Below, in pieces: positions 8,040 to 17,638 of a stretch of DNA of 64,000 bases; the first letter of the stretch is position 1; each line of letters starts with the position of its first letter. The stretch spans positions 74,510 through 138,509 of the forward strand of contig CAZARN010000007.1 in assembly GCA_964487565.1 (NCBI GenBank). Direction: 5' to 3'. Position numbers and translations under genes: made by a program. The notes beneath the pieces were generated by a model. The model did no database searches. It saw only the letters and a program-made list of their open reading frames with translations, and had not been told where the DNA came from. Origin of the DNA: Phil1 sp964487565. Lineage in GTDB: Bacteria; Bacillota; Clostridia; Christensenellales; CAG-138.

Positions 8040-9488
8040 CTAACAGAAAAGCTTCCGCTTATCCGCCGTCAGGATTTCGATCTTGGCGGCGTATGTATTT
8101 ATATCCTTCGGTGAAGGCACGCGCTCCACGCGGCGCTCGGCGTCATAAACGCATTTGGTCATGCTGCCCGCCCCGTGCGCCATTATCGGCGTTGTGTCCT
8201 CCATCATGTCAACGTTATAAACGCATTCGCATCCCGGCACCGCATAGCCCACGTTTTCGAGGTTGCCGCTCATATATTTCTGACGGTACATGTAATACGG
8301 CCTCATGTTCAGCCCACGCGCCGTCTCAGCGCCCATCGCCACCATTTTTTCCGCCGTTTCTGCGTCGGGCATCGGATAAACCGAAGGCTCCGTGACAAGG
8401 CGCGACGTGCGCTTGAGCGCAAGCGTATGCACGGTGAGGCTTTCGGGTTTTAGACGCGCGATCCTGACAAGCGTATTCTCCATCTGGGGAATGCCCTCGC
8501 CCGGAAGGCCCGCGATGATATCCATGTTTATATTGTCAAAGCCCGCCTCCCGCGCCTCAATGAAAGCGCGTTCCACATCCTCCGGCGCATGGCTGCGGCC
8601 GATGAGGGCAAGGGTCTCTGCGTTCATGCTCTGCGGGTTCACCGATATGCGTGTGACGCCGGCGCGCCGCATCACGGCGAGCTTGCCCGCATTTATCGTG
8701 TCGGGTCGTCCGGCTTCAACGGTGAATTCGCCGCAAAAATCCGGATATGCGGCATGCAGCGCGTCGAGCACGCGCTGAAGCTCGCTTTCCGAAAGCACGG
8801 TCGGCGTTCCTCCGCCCATGTACATCGCGCGCACGCGGCGGCCGCTTTCTTCAATGACCTTCGCTCCTTCGTTTATATCGCGTATAAGCGCCGCGATATA
8901 GCCGTCCATATCCGTCTTTGCGGTGCGCACGGCGGACGGGAAAGAGCAATACAGGCATTTTGTCGTGCAAAAAGGTATGTTTACATAAACATCGGCATCC
9001 GTCGCCGCCTGAGACGCTATGATCGGCCCCTGCACGGCCACTATCTGCCGCGCGAGATCGAGCTTTTCCGGTGAAACATCGAAGTCGTCCGTCATCATTC
9101 GGATGGCTTCCGCTTCACCCGCGGACTGTATCAGCTCGCGCAGCAGGCGTGTCGGCCTGATCCCCGTGAGCGAACCCCACGGCGGCGCGAAACCCGTTCC
9201 TGCCCTCAGCGCGCGGAAAACGGCGATCTTCATCGCCCGCTTTTCATTTCTCGTTATATCGATCAGACCGCCCTTTACGGCCGGTCTTGTGTATTCATAT
9301 TCGCTTGTATTTGAAAAAAGAGAAACGCGGGCGCGCGCATGCCAGACTCCGTTTTCTTCCTTGAGCGTGACCGATACGTCGCACTCATCCGCGTCGCCCG
9401 GAACTATGTCCTCGCGCCCCTCAAAAAGACGCAGCTCATCCGCGATATCATTCTGATACCGGGGATGATCGGTATAAAGCCTCACCAT
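8040..9488 (-). CDS. hemZ: Coproporphyrinogen dehydrogenase-like radical SAM protein HemZ
   Basis: This is a 482-residue radical SAM enzyme. The iron-sulfur motif is CTTKCLYC (CxxxCxxC) within YVNIPFCTTKCLYCSFPS, followed by MGGGTPTVL and a HemN-like barrel (NMDIIAGLPGE). HemZ proteins are HemN relatives found in Firmicutes and named for oxygen-independent coproporphyrinogen III oxidation, though that activity is not firmly proven for all of them. The N-terminal 150 residues are typical of HemZ rather than HemN or HemW. It is the last gene of the recJ-to-hemZ block and overlaps the preceding gene by 7 nt. Confidence 0.88.
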   Translation of the reverse strand: MVRLYTDHPRYQNDIADELRLFEGREDIVPGDADECDVSVTLKEENGVWHARARVSLFSNTSEYEYTRPAVKGGLIDITRNEKRAMKIAVFRALRAGTGFAPPWGSLTGIRPTRLLRELIQSAGEAEAIRMMTDDFDVSPEKLDLARQIVAVQGPIIASQAATDADVYVNIPFCTTKCLYCSFPSAVRTAKTDMDGYIAALIRDINEGAKVIEESGRRVRAMYMGGGTPTVLSESELQRVLDALHAAYPDFCGEFTVEAGRPDTINAGKLAVMRRAGVTRISVNPQSMNAETLALIGRSHAPEDVERAFIEAREAGFDNINMDIIAGLPGEGIPQMENTLVRIARLKPESLTVHTLALKRTSRLVTEPSVYPMPDAETAEKMVAMGAETARGLNMRPYYMYRQKYMSGNLENVGYAVPGCECVYNVDMMEDTTPIMAHGAGSMTKCVYDAERRVERVPSPKDINTYAAKIEILTADKRKLFC

Positions 9489-10126
9489 GTTCCCGGCCCC
9501 TCGCCGTTGATGAACGGGTTATTCTGCCGCTCATATTGCAGTGTCGTTTTTGACATATGCCCCGGATACACCCTGTAATCCCCTTCAAGGCGGAACAGGC
9601 AGTACGCGATCGAATCATACAGCTCGTGCGGATCGCCGCCTCTGAGGTCGCTGCGGCCCACGCTCATGAAGAACAGCGTGTCGCCCGAAAACAACGCGCG
9701 TTCCGCGTCGAGCACATAGCACACGCTGCCCTTGGAATGGCCCGGAGTATGCAGCACCTTTATTTCAAAACCGGCGCACGAAAGCGTCTCGCCGCCGTGA
9801 AGGAGTATGTCGGGTTTGCACGGCTTCACCGAAAAGCCGCTCATTATGCTCAGGTTCACACGGCTGTTTGAAAGCGCATCCGCTTCCGCAGAATGGATCG
9901 CGACCTCTGCGCCGTATTTGGCTTTCAGCTCCGCCACGGCAAGTATATGGTCGAAGTGGCCGTGGGTGAGGAGTATGTGCGTCGGGCAAAGGGCGCGTTT
10001 CTCAAGCTCCGCGTCCACCATCTCCATATCGGACGGATCAACGATGAAGCATTTGCCCGGCTCCCGGCCGAAAACGATGTATGTGTTGACCTCTATCGGC
10101 CCTGTTATAAGCGATACGATTTCCAT
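9482..10126 (-). CDS. Metallo-beta-lactamase fold hydrolase (glyoxalase II-like, YqgX type)
   Basis: The 214-residue protein has the MBL zinc-ligand signature LLTHGHFDHI, then HTPGHSKGS, FSGDTLFFMSVGR and the late ligand in YPGHMSKT. The family hydrolyses thioesters such as S-lactoylglutathione or related bacillithiol/low-molecular-weight thiol adducts, and the substrate cannot be told here. Position after dtd and before hemZ matches YqgX-like proteins in Clostridia. The start overlaps the dtd stop as ATGA. Confidence 0.87.
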   Translation of the reverse strand: MEIVSLITGPIEVNTYIVFGREPGKCFIVDPSDMEMVDAELEKRALCPTHILLTHGHFDHILAVAELKAKYGAEVAIHSAEADALSNSRVNLSIMSGFSVKPCKPDILLHGGETLSCAGFEIKVLHTPGHSKGSVCYVLDAERALFSGDTLFFMSVGRSDLRGGDPHELYDSIAYCLFRLEGDYRVYPGHMSKTTLQYERQNNPFINGEGPGTW

Positions 10127-10572
10127 CAGAATGTCCTTTCGCTGTCAAGCAGGATCGTCACAGGGCCGTCGTTGACGAGCGAAACCTGCATGTCCGCGCC
10201 GAATTCCCCGGTTTCGACATGCACGCTCTCCGAAAGCCTGGCGATCGCCTTTTCATAAAGCGGGATCGCCGTTTCGGGCCGCGCCGCGCGTATAAAGCCC
10301 GGCCGTCTGCCCTTCCTTGCGTCGCCCAAAAGCGTGAACTGCGAAATGAGCAGTATACCCCCGGAAACGTCGGTGATCGAAAGGTTCATCTTTCCGTCCG
10401 CATCCTCGAAGATGCGAAGACCGATGAGCTTTTCGCAAATGTAATTCAGGTCATCCTCCGTATCGTTGACGTCAACGCCCAAAAGCACCATATAACCCTT
10501 GTCCACCCTGCCGCGGACTGTTCCGCCGATAGATACGCTTGCGCATGTCACGCGCTGTACGACTGCTCTCAT
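10126..10572 (-). CDS. dtd: D-aminoacyl-tRNA deacylase
   Basis: This 148-residue protein is full length for DTD, which clears D-amino acids wrongly charged on tRNA. It starts MRAVVQRV, the family N-terminus, so ATG 10572 is chosen over the open frame up to 10614. The active-site motifs are SQFTLLGD (SQFTL) and the cross-Gly-cis-Pro loop RPGFIRAA (GFxxAA-like), with a C-terminal VETGEFGADMQVSLVNDGPVT block. It sits 16 nt downstream of relA. Confidence 0.95.
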   Translation of the reverse strand: MRAVVQRVTCASVSIGGTVRGRVDKGYMVLLGVDVNDTEDDLNYICEKLIGLRIFEDADGKMNLSITDVSGGILLISQFTLLGDARKGRRPGFIRAARPETAIPLYEKAIARLSESVHVETGEFGADMQVSLVNDGPVTILLDSERTF

Positions 10573-10588
10573 ATTATCTCCGTTTGTT

Positions 10589-12751
10589 TTATACGTTGAC
10601 CCTGAACACCTCACGCACGCCGCGAACCTTTTTCATGCCCTTCATTATGCTGTTGAGCTGGTCTGCGCCAGTGACGTTGAAACCCATCTGCACGTTCACC
10701 GTGTCGTCCGTGGTGCGGGCGTTCATCGTCTGTATGCTGATATTAAGGTTCATCAAAAGCTGCGATATATCCATCAAAAGCCCCGCCCTCTCATCAGAGG
10801 TGATCTGCACGCTGACCGGATATGAGGCTTTCTCCGTGCTCGCCCACTCGACTTCGATCATCCTGTCCGGATCCATCATAAGATCCGTCATATTCGGGCA
10901 ATCCTTCCGGTGCACGGAAACGCCGCGCCCGCGGGTGATGTAACCGATGATCGCGTCGCCCGGCAGCGGGCTGCAGCAATGCGCGAACCGCACCGCCATG
11001 TTCGGCTCGCCCTTGACGATTATGCCATGGTTGCGCACAGCCTCCGCCGTGCGCTGTTCCTCGCGCTGCTCGAGTTTTGCCGCAAGCTGCGCCGCCTTCT
11101 CGTCGCGCCGCAGCTGCTCCATCAGCTTGTGCAGCACCTGACCTGTCGTTATCCCGCCATAGCCGATCGCAGCATATATATCGTCAAGGTCAGACATGTT
11201 GAAGCGCTTGAGGATATCGTCGTAATATTCTTTTTTTGCAAGCTCGCTGAGCTGTCTGCCCTGCCGCTTTGCGGCGTCGGAAAGCATTTCCTTTCCGCGC
11301 GAGATATTGTCCTCACGGTTCGCCTTTTTGAACCATTGACGTATCTTCGCCTTCGCCTGCTGCGTTTTGACAAGCTTCAGCCAATCGCGGCTGGGCGTTG
11401 TGGATGGCGAAGTGACTATCTCGACCACATCGTTGTTCTTAAGCTTGTAATCGAGCCGCACGATTGCGCCGTTGACCTTCGCGTGCTGAGTGTGATTGCC
11501 GACGTTTGAATGGATCCTGTATGCAAAATCAAGCGGCGTGGAGCCTGCGACAAGGTCGATTATCTGTCCGCGCGGGGTGAGAACATAAACATAATCGGAG
11601 AAAAAGTCCTTGCGGATGTTTTCGACGAATTCCCGCGTGTTATCTGCGTAATTTTCAAGCTCGAGCGCCTCGCGCAGCCACGCGAGCTTGCTGTCAAGAT
11701 CGTCCTGCTCAACGCGGCCTTCCTTATACATCCAATGGGCCGCAATGCCGTATTCGCTCGTGCGGTGCATCTCGTATGTGCGTATCTGCACCTCGAACGG
11801 AAGCCCCGTTTCCGAAAACAGCGTCGTATGCAGGGAACGGTACATGTTCGTTTTCGGCATCGCGATATAATCCTTGAACCGTCCCGGTACAGGCCGCCAT
11901 ATGGAATGGATTATGCCAAGCGCGGCATAACAGTCGTTTATCGTGTTGACTATCACGCGCACGGCGATGAGGTCATATATTTCAGTGATCCCCTTGTTCT
12001 GGCGCTGAACTTTTTTATATATGCTGTAAAGGTGTTTCGGTCTGCCGTTTATCTGGGCTTCGATACCCTCGTCCGCAAGGCGGGACTTTATCGTTGTTAT
12101 CGCGGTTTCAAGCGTCTGCATGCGCTCGCGCTGCTGCGGCTCGATCTCGGCCTTCAATTCCCTGTATTCTTCCGGCCAAATATACCTGAAGCAAAGATCC
12201 TCAAGCTCGCATTTGATCGCGCCCATGCCGAATCTGTCCGCAAGCGGCGCGTAAACGTCGAGCGTTTCCTTCGCCTTGCGCTGCTGCTTTTCAGGCGTGC
12301 AGTACTCCAGGGTACGCATGTTATGCAATCTGTCCGCAAGCTTGATGATGACGACGCGCACGTCCTTTGCGATGGCAAGGAACATCTTGCGCAGGTTCTC
12401 CGCCTGTGCCTCCTCCTTGCTCACGATATCGCTCTTGCCGGTTTTTGTGAGCTTTGTTACGCCGTCCACCATCTCGGCGATATCGCTGCCGAACTTCTGG
12501 CGCAGCATATCAACAGTTATGCCGTCCCCATCCTCGACCACGTCGTGCAGAAGCCCCGCGATCACGGTGTTCGGATCCATGCCCATCTCAAAAAGCATTT
12601 TGGCCACTTCGACAGGGTGGATTATATACGGTTCGCCGGACTCTCGTTTTTGTCCGTCGTGCGCCTTTTGGGCGACCTCTACTGCGCGATCGAGCAAAGC
12701 CATCTCATCGGGCTTAAAACGCGCTGCGCACGCATTTCTCAATTCGTCCAT
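10589..12751 (-). CDS. relA: Bifunctional (p)ppGpp synthetase/hydrolase RelA/SpoT
   Basis: This 720-residue Rel enzyme makes and degrades the stringent-response alarmones. The order is an HD hydrolase domain (IIHPVEVAKML, LLHDVVEDG), a synthetase domain (RPKHLYSIYKK, KDYIAMPKTNMYRSLHT), TGS (VYVLTPRGQIIDL), a zinc-finger-like region with HCCSPLPGD, and a C-terminal ACT domain. Both catalytic domains look intact. An in-frame GTG (12760) lies upstream, but ATG 12751 is correctly spaced from GGAGGTGA. It follows apt in the conserved recJ-apt-relA order. Confidence 0.97.
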   Translation of the reverse strand: MDELRNACAARFKPDEMALLDRAVEVAQKAHDGQKRESGEPYIIHPVEVAKMLFEMGMDPNTVIAGLLHDVVEDGDGITVDMLRQKFGSDIAEMVDGVTKLTKTGKSDIVSKEEAQAENLRKMFLAIAKDVRVVIIKLADRLHNMRTLEYCTPEKQQRKAKETLDVYAPLADRFGMGAIKCELEDLCFRYIWPEEYRELKAEIEPQQRERMQTLETAITTIKSRLADEGIEAQINGRPKHLYSIYKKVQRQNKGITEIYDLIAVRVIVNTINDCYAALGIIHSIWRPVPGRFKDYIAMPKTNMYRSLHTTLFSETGLPFEVQIRTYEMHRTSEYGIAAHWMYKEGRVEQDDLDSKLAWLREALELENYADNTREFVENIRKDFFSDYVYVLTPRGQIIDLVAGSTPLDFAYRIHSNVGNHTQHAKVNGAIVRLDYKLKNNDVVEIVTSPSTTPSRDWLKLVKTQQAKAKIRQWFKKANREDNISRGKEMLSDAAKRQGRQLSELAKKEYYDDILKRFNMSDLDDIYAAIGYGGITTGQVLHKLMEQLRRDEKAAQLAAKLEQREEQRTAEAVRNHGIIVKGEPNMAVRFAHCCSPLPGDAIIGYITRGRGVSVHRKDCPNMTDLMMDPDRMIEVEWASTEKASYPVSVQITSDERAGLLMDISQLLMNLNISIQTMNARTTDDTVNVQMGFNVTGADQLNSIMKGMKKVRGVREVFRVNV

Positions 12752-12784
12752 CAAGGTCACCTCCTTTTTTACAGAATCAGTTTT

Positions 12785-13297
12785 TCAGTATATTATCGCC
12801 GCGCCTACGTCGTATCCCGCAAGCGCCGCCCTGCCGCCGAGATCCGAAAGCTCGATGGCAAAACGCGCCGCCACGACCACGCCGCCCGCCTGCTCCACAA
12901 GCTTTATCGTTGCAATGGCCGTGCCGCCCGTCGCAAGCAGATCGTCGACAACGACCACGCGCTGACCTGGCTTTATCGCATCCACATGGATCTCAAGCGA
13001 ATCCGTGCCGTATTCGAGCGCGTATTCATAGCTCATCGTCTTATACGGAAGCTTGCCGGGCTTGCGCGCAAGGACGAAACCCGCGCCAAGCGCATACGCA
13101 AGCGCCGAGCCGATCACAAAGCCGCGCGCTTCCGGGCCGATAACTATATCAACCTTCCTGTCCGCAAGGCTGAGCGCCAGCTCGTCGATGAGCTGACGGT
13201 ATGCTGCAGGATCCTTTATAAGCGTCGTAACATCCCTGAAAAGTATTCCCGGCTTCGGAAAATCCGGGATCGAACGAATCGTGTTTTTAAGATCCAT
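12785..13297 (-). CDS. apt: Adenine phosphoribosyltransferase
   Basis: The 170-residue enzyme salvages adenine to AMP using PRPP. It shows the N-terminal IRSIPDFPKPGILFRDVTTL block and the PRPP-binding motif VVVDDLLATGGTA. ATG 13297 is used because it begins MDLKNTIRSI and has AGGAGG 6 nt upstream. The frame's upstream Met would leave no ribosome site. The start overlaps the recJ stop by 11 nt. Confidence 0.96.
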   Translation of the reverse strand: MDLKNTIRSIPDFPKPGILFRDVTTLIKDPAAYRQLIDELALSLADRKVDIVIGPEARGFVIGSALAYALGAGFVLARKPGKLPYKTMSYEYALEYGTDSLEIHVDAIKPGQRVVVVDDLLATGGTAIATIKLVEQAGGVVVAARFAIELSDLGGRAALAGYDVGAAIIY

Positions 13298-15740
13298 GGT
13301 ATGCCTCCTCATATGAACGGATATAAATATCGTTGACCTCCGCGACGGAGTTCAGGGACTGAAAAATACGGCTTTGGGCAAGCTGTTTCGGCGGCGCGTC
13401 CGGGTTGAAGCGCACTCCGCGCCCATCCGCAAAGACAAACTCCAGCTCCTCAAATATGCCCACGGCTGCGGCTGCCGTCATCCGCTGTATGCCAAGCGCA
13501 TCGCAGATGGTTTCCTCCATCACCGCACGGTTATAGAACACGCCCTCGGTGCGGGAAAGCGCCCTGTATATCGTGCCAAGCTCCTCACGTCCGATGACAA
13601 GCGCATCCGCAAGCTCATCCGCGTCGCCCGCAACCGGTCTTGCGCAGATGATCTTCGCCGACGGCGCCGCCTCGTGCAGCGCGCCGAGCATGCCCAGCGG
13701 TGTGTCAAACACCACAAGCGTCCTGTAACGTGAAAGATCCATATTTGCGATCACAGGCGCAAGCACGGCGGCGTTGTATGCAAGCGCGCCGCCACGGCAC
13801 GCGCCGAACCCTATATCCATACGTGAATACAGGTCCTCCCTGCGCGCGAACTCCAAAAAGCGTTCCGCCCCGGCCCGCGTGAAGCAAAAAACGGCAAGCC
13901 CCGATATGCCTGCGCGCGCCACTTTTACGGTTTCGGCCTCAGCATCCGCGCGTTCAAAAGCCGAAAACGCACAAATACTATTATACATAATATTTTCGGA
14001 TAATGCATCAGCGAATTTGCCTGCGCTCCTTGTCACATACTGCCCGATATCCTGCACCGGCGCAGCCCGCAGCGCCTGTATATTCAGCTCAAGCGATTCC
14101 CGCCCGTTGAATTCGTTCACATAAGGGGTATACAGTATGTCACAGCTTTCCATCGCGTTTATCTGGTTGAAGCGCTCACCCGCGTAGAAATAAACGCCCG
14201 ATGCAAAATCATCCCCCCGCTGAAGGGTAAATCGCAGATGCTTGCCGTCGGACATGGTGACAAGCTTCCTTATCCGCACGTTGTCCGTGCGAAGCTTCAC
14301 CTGCGCGTTGCCTTCGCCAAAGGGCGCGAACAGCTCGATATCGCGCGCAAGGCGCGTTGTCACGCCGGTAAATTCCGTGTCGTCATCATATGTTTCGCGG
14401 GGTATAAAGGCTTCCTCCGCAACGTTATTTCGTATGTAAAGGTCGAGCTTTTCCCTGAAAGCGTCTATGTTTTCCGCTTTCATCGTCACTCCGGCCGCAA
14501 AGGCATGTCCCCCGAAACGCAAAAAAAGCTCCTCTGAGGCACGCATTGCATCATGGATGTTGACCCCGGGCACGGAGCGCGCGGAACCTTTGACAATTTC
14601 CCCTTCGCCGCCGAGCAGTACGGTCGGTCTGTAATATTTTTCAGCCACACGTCCCGCCGCGATGCCCACGATGCCGGGATTCCATGACGGATCGTAAAGC
14701 ACGATCGAACGCGAAGCGCAAAGATCGGACGAATCGAGCGTTGCGCATGCGCTCTCGAATATTTCCGCTTCCTCGGCGCGTCTGGTGTCGTTGAGATCGT
14801 TGAGCCTTTGGGCCGCAGCCATTGCGCTCTCCCTGTCCTCAGACACGAGCAGCTCCACGGAAAGCGTTGCTTCCTCGATCCTTCCCGCGGCGTTGAGCCG
14901 CGGCGCAACCGTGAACCCGAATGTGCGTTCCGTTACCTTTTTGGGGAATCCCCCGGCAGCCTCCATCAACGCGCTGATGCCCACCGGACACCTTCTCGCG
15001 TTCACTTCATTGAGCGCGAGCTTCACGAACACCCTGTTTTCGCCGAAAAGCGGCACTATATCCGCAACCGTGGCAATGCCGGCAAGGGTGATATAACGCA
15101 TGGCGCACTTCCTGCCCGCCATCGCTTCCACAAGCTTGAACGCAAGCCCCGCGCCGCAGATATCGGCGTTTGGATAGCCTCCGTCCGCGCCGCAGCAGAT
15201 GAGCGCTTCAACGCGCGGCAGCGTTTCGCCCGGTATATGGTGATCCGTCACGATCGCTTCCATCCCAAGCGCATAGCACCGTTCAAGCTCGTCCACAGCC
15301 TTGACGCCGTTATCAACCGTTATGATGAGCTTCGCGCCCGCCTCATGGAGCTGCTCCGGCGTGTTTGCCGTCATGCCGTAGCCTTCCTCATGCCTTGACG
15401 GGATGATATAACACACGTCCGCGCCGCGTGAGCGCAGATACATGAGAAGTATTGCCGTTGCGCAGACGCCGTCCGCGTCGTAATCGCCGAATATGCAAAT
15501 ACGCTCTTTTTTTGATATCGCGCGCTCTATGCGCTCGACCGCTCTTTGCATATCGGCAAAAGCAAACGGATCGCACATGTGCGCTTCAAGCGGATGGATG
15601 AACTCCTCCGCCTCTATGCCGTCCTCCACGCCGCGGGCAAGCATAAGCTGCGCCGCCCTCGGCGTTATGCCAAGGTCGTGGCCCAGCTTCTCCGCGTCTT
15701 TCAGTGGCGGCAAAACGCCCCTGCGTTCAAAAAGCAGCAT
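13287..15740 (-). CDS. recJ: Single-stranded-DNA-specific exonuclease RecJ
   Basis: This 817-residue RecJ carries the DHH phosphoesterase motifs: FGDYDADG (motif I), ITVDNG, VTDHHIPGE (motif III) and a DHHA1 domain with GGHAFAAGVTMK (GGH motif). An OB domain and the long C-terminal region typical of Firmicute RecJ follow. It degrades single-stranded DNA 5' to 3' in repair and recombination. It is the first gene of the minus-strand block that ends with hemZ. Confidence 0.95.
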   Translation of the reverse strand: MLLFERRGVLPPLKDAEKLGHDLGITPRAAQLMLARGVEDGIEAEEFIHPLEAHMCDPFAFADMQRAVERIERAISKKERICIFGDYDADGVCATAILLMYLRSRGADVCYIIPSRHEEGYGMTANTPEQLHEAGAKLIITVDNGVKAVDELERCYALGMEAIVTDHHIPGETLPRVEALICCGADGGYPNADICGAGLAFKLVEAMAGRKCAMRYITLAGIATVADIVPLFGENRVFVKLALNEVNARRCPVGISALMEAAGGFPKKVTERTFGFTVAPRLNAAGRIEEATLSVELLVSEDRESAMAAAQRLNDLNDTRRAEEAEIFESACATLDSSDLCASRSIVLYDPSWNPGIVGIAAGRVAEKYYRPTVLLGGEGEIVKGSARSVPGVNIHDAMRASEELFLRFGGHAFAAGVTMKAENIDAFREKLDLYIRNNVAEEAFIPRETYDDDTEFTGVTTRLARDIELFAPFGEGNAQVKLRTDNVRIRKLVTMSDGKHLRFTLQRGDDFASGVYFYAGERFNQINAMESCDILYTPYVNEFNGRESLELNIQALRAAPVQDIGQYVTRSAGKFADALSENIMYNSICAFSAFERADAEAETVKVARAGISGLAVFCFTRAGAERFLEFARREDLYSRMDIGFGACRGGALAYNAAVLAPVIANMDLSRYRTLVVFDTPLGMLGALHEAAPSAKIICARPVAGDADELADALVIGREELGTIYRALSRTEGVFYNRAVMEETICDALGIQRMTAAAAVGIFEELEFVFADGRGVRFNPDAPPKQLAQSRIFQSLNSVAEVNDIYIRSYEEAYHGS

Positions 15741-15807
15741 TTATACGGTCTCCGTTTCACATAATACAGACCGATTATACTATCATTCGTCACGCATGAA
15801 CAGGTTT

Positions 15808-16197
15808 TTATTTTGCAGCGCGCAGTATCATCGCGCCAAGCATACCCGAAAGCGCACCGATGCCGAAATCCGCCAGCACAGCAAGCGAAAACATGAAAAC
15901 ATCCGAAAGTATCGAGAACACGGCGTATGCAAGCGCGCTGTACAGGACGCCCGCAAAAAAGCCGTACAGCCAGGCGCGCTTTGCACATTTTCTCGTGGCG
16001 ACAGCGCCCGCTGCGGCGGCTGAAAGCGCCTTTATGACCGTATTGAATATATTTATGCTATCCGTTGTGAGCCACTGCTGCCACATCGCGACAGCATAGA
16101 TCACGATGAGCAACAGACTCAGCGCCGTTGCGATCACCGTGCCCTTGAAAAGCTCAAGCGCCATGTTCGGCGCTTCGCCCGTTTTACTTTTTTTCAT
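15808..16197 (-). CDS. Small membrane protein of the TIGR04086 (YrzE-like) family
   Basis: The 129-residue protein has four predicted membrane helices (about 21-38, 49-66, 71-92 and 100-124) and a short basic N-terminus. Length, helix pattern and location beside yajC fit TIGR04086/YrzE proteins of Clostridia, whose function is unknown. A GGGAGGTG ribosome site precedes ATG 16197. A strong terminator separates it from yajC, so it probably has its own promoter. Confidence 0.7.
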   Translation of the reverse strand: MKKSKTGEAPNMALELFKGTVIATALSLLLIVIYAVAMWQQWLTTDSINIFNTVIKALSAAAAGAVATRKCAKRAWLYGFFAGVLYSALAYAVFSILSDVFMFSLAVLADFGIGALSGMLGAMILRAAK

Positions 16198-16248
16198 ATG
16201 CGCACCTCCCGCCCGTACATACCTATGCGAAAGTCCCCGCGCATATAC

Positions 16249-16276
16249 AAAAAAGGCCGCCCGGATCCGGGCGGCC
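16249..16276 (-). terminator. Terminator of yajC with a perfect 22-bp palindrome
   Basis: Positions 16255-16276 are a perfect palindrome (GGCCGCCCGGA plus its complement). On the minus strand it is followed by six T residues (16254-16249), which fits termination of yajC. A shorter T run on the plus side could let it work both ways. Confidence 0.85.
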
Positions 16277-16292
16277 TGCTTTTGTGCAATCG

Positions 16293-16637
16293 TTATTTCT
16301 TGGTATCCTGCACGCCTTCTTCAAGCGTGTTCTCGACCGGCGAATCCTCAACGTTTGCAATGGCGCCGCGCGTAAACACGAGCCTTGCCTTGTCCGGGCC
16401 GACCGATATGGTGATTATGTCATCCTTTATGCTTGTGACCGTGCCGTAGATACCGCCGATCGTGCGCACCCTGTCGCCCACCTTGATGGCGGCGAGCATT
16501 TCTTTGACTTTCTTATCCCTGCGGCGCTGCGGTATGATCATGACCGCAAAAAGGACGACCATCATCAGTATGATGATGATCATACTGCCGTTATTGGTGA
16601 AGAAATCTGACAGTCCGCTGCCAAAGCTCTCTGACAT
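16293..16637 (-). CDS. yajC: Preprotein translocase accessory subunit YajC
   Basis: The 114-residue protein has one membrane helix (about 19-36) followed by IIPQRRRDKKVKEML and IKVGDRVRTIGGIYGTV, the YajC signature. YajC associates with SecDF and YidC in the Sec translocase. The acidic tail (about 18 residues) is ordinary for the family. Usual neighbours tgt and secD are not in the window. Confidence 0.94.
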   Translation of the reverse strand: MSESFGSGLSDFFTNNGSMIIIILMMVVLFAVMIIPQRRRDKKVKEMLAAIKVGDRVRTIGGIYGTVTSIKDDIITISVGPDKARLVFTRGAIANVEDSPVENTLEEGVQDTKK

Positions 16638-16759
16638 ATAAATACCCTTCCTGTTCTCTTATTTGACATCCGGCAATCCGTGATATCGACCTATAAATCA
16701 TATAATATACGCCCGTCCGCGTCAAGCAAAAACGCTTGTGCGGGCAAAAAATCACATTC

Positions 16760-17638
16760 TTAACAAAATTCAAGCGTACAGCATATGCCGTTTTTGCCTT
16801 CGAGCAGATCCTTGAGCGTGCCGGCGCCCGTCCCTTCAATGAGCTTCTTCTCATCTATCGGACAGAGCATGGAAAACATCTGCGTATTCTCCCTGACAAG
16901 GCCCCCTGCATCATATCCCGCAGGCAGACTGAATGAAGCCGCGCCGCAGTCACGCGCCACCGCCGCAGCGATGCGCACCGGCGATTTGCCCGCAAGCTCA
17001 TATATTTCCGCGCCGTTCTCGCCGCGATAGTAGAGCGCGTAGTTCTCGCCGTCGCACACGGCGCTGCCGGAAAGAGCGTTCTCTTCAAGATACAGCTCCA
17101 TGTCGCGCACATCGCGCGCCATCATGCCCATATATCCTTTTGCAAAAGAATCATATATCCGCAGCATCTTTGAAGCATCCGGCGCAAAAAGCCCGCCATT
17201 GCCGGCAAAGCCCGCGGCCTCGTCTCCTCTCAGCGTATACTCGTCGTGCCATGAGAACGGAAGATAGCCGAACTGAGCGTAAAAGTCCACATCGGGCTTC
17301 AATACGGCGGCCGCCGCACCCGCCAGTCCAAGCTCCCTGTGCGCTTCGCGTATGAGCGCGGACGCTATACCCATATGACGGAACTGAGGCCTTGTCGCCA
17401 CGCCGGCGACCATGGCGCATGGTTTCACGCTGTCTGCGAATCTGAGCGGATACGGTATCGCGTGCAGATCGCCCGCCATGACCCCGTCCGCGAAGGCCGC
17501 AAGCACATATTCAGGCTTCGTGCGGCGCGAAAAATAATATGCCGAATAGCCGTTCGCATCCTCCGGGAAGCAAATATCCCAAAGCTCGCGCGCGGCATCG
17601 TATTCCCCCGCGGTTATATGGCGGATCTCCGTTTTCAT
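16760..17638 (-). CDS. GNAT-family N-acetyltransferase, Eis-like
   Basis: The 292-residue protein has an N-terminal GNAT domain with the acetyl-CoA loop ATRPQFRHMGIASALIREA (R/QxxGxA-type) and FYAQFGYLPFS. It is followed by a second half and a sterol-carrier-like C-terminal segment ending in LEFC, the layout of Eis-type acetyltransferases. Some members acetylate aminoglycosides, but the substrate here is unknown. The start overlaps the stop of the DUF2156 gene as ATGA, so the two are translated together. Confidence 0.8.
   Translation of the reverse strand: MKTEIRHITAGEYDAARELWDICFPEDANGYSAYYFSRRTKPEYVLAAFADGVMAGDLHAIPYPLRFADSVKPCAMVAGVATRPQFRHMGIASALIREAHRELGLAGAAAAVLKPDVDFYAQFGYLPFSWHDEYTLRGDEAAGFAGNGGLFAPDASKMLRIYDSFAKGYMGMMARDVRDMELYLEENALSGSAVCDGENYALYYRGENGAEIYELAGKSPVRIAAAVARDCGAASFSLPAGYDAGGLVRENTQMFSMLCPIDEKKLIEGTGAGTLKDLLEGKNGICCTLEFC

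Noticed and set aside
11510..13336. Long plus-strand open frame (608 codons) opposite relA and apt
   Set aside because: It lies antisense to two well-recognised genes, has no family motif or ribosome site, and reflects GC-rich codon bias on the other strand.
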